Below are positions 63,837-64,000 of a stretch of 64,000 nt of DNA, piece by piece (positions within the stretch are counted from its first letter, which is position 1; every line of letters begins with the position of its first letter). Source of the DNA: Agarophyton chilense (lineage: Eukaryota; Rhodophyta; Florideophyceae; Gracilariales; Gracilariaceae); contig JARGXX010000092.1 of assembly GCA_030374765.1 (NCBI GenBank), forward strand, positions 186,001 through 250,000, given 5' to 3'. The translations under genes and the position numbers were made by a program. Under the pieces are notes generated by a model, which worked only from the letters and a program-made list of their open reading frames with translations, was not told the DNA's origin and did not search any database.

Positions 63837-64000
63837 TAATGGCGGCTGGTTGGCTGCATGGTTGGTGCGTGTACGTATAGCTTGGGCGCAGACGCGCAGA
63901 GTGCGTGCGACTGTAAAAAGGGGCGGCTGCACGAGAGCCGCGACGCAACGCGCAGGGCGTGTACGCGTTTTTACTGAGCTGTCGAAGAAGGTGCTGGGAG

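Noticed and set aside
63021..63948. Long minus-strand frames (up to 303 codons) opposite the end of the large membrane protein
   Set aside because: They consist of Pro/Arg/Ala runs mirrored from GC-rich repeats and show no domain.

Overview
The window is nuclear DNA of a eukaryote with compact, apparently intronless genes lying next to thick blocks of LTR retrotransposons. Short intergenic distances, single-exon genes (WD40, SNF5, IPT/REJ membrane protein), N-terminal nuclear motifs and gypsy/chromovirus elements would fit a red alga of the Chondrus type. That placement is an inference from style, not from a marker gene.

Layout. 0.1-10.5 kb is a gene island: a WD40 protein (-) diverging from a small secreted/membrane protein (+), which converges on a SNF5/SMARCB1 chromatin-remodelling subunit (-). 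Then come three consecutive minus-strand genes (3.8-7.9 kb) that are diverged paralogues: each opens with a SUMO-interacting-type motif (VIVL / VIDL / VINL plus acidic residues) and carries the same cysteine module C-x2-C-x-C-x2-C-x6-C-x2-W-x2-HC. Two small membrane proteins follow (8.9-10.5 kb). 10.5-12.1 kb has no gene.

12.1-37.8 kb is retrotransposon territory. Element 1 (12.10-23.72 kb) is a young chromovirus: its two LTRs differ at about five positions that I could see. It has gag, pol, a separate chromodomain ORF and, between the chromodomain and the 3' LTR, a long ORF on the opposite strand. Element 2 (about 23.8-27.49 kb) is a broken relative that keeps LTR sequence and gag. Element 3 (27.50-37.76 kb) is an older, stop-riddled chromovirus with 446-bp LTRs and, in the same place as element 1, an antisense ORF whose landmarks can be aligned with it. 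This conserved antisense gene is the most unusual thing in the window.

37.8-44.0 kb is AT-rich and decayed, with a MULE-type transposase relic (40.2-41.8 kb). 44.03-53.82 kb is a very old LTR element (element 4; gag, protease, RT/RNase H and integrase all broken) that has collected a reverse-oriented LTR-gag fragment (element 5), two copies of a 520-bp LTR-like repeat, a solo LTR of the element 1 family with a clear 5-bp target duplication, and a dead Tc1/mariner transposase. 53.8-58.2 kb holds no convincing gene, only microsatellites and a GC-rich patch.

58.16-63.84 kb is one 1,890-codon ORF for a secreted-type I membrane protein with three IPT/TIG domains, a REJ-like region and one C-terminal membrane span. 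Its base composition changes abruptly near 62.1 kb.

Many long open frames in this window begin with TTG or GTG. For host genes I moved the start to the first in-frame ATG that fits the protein family.
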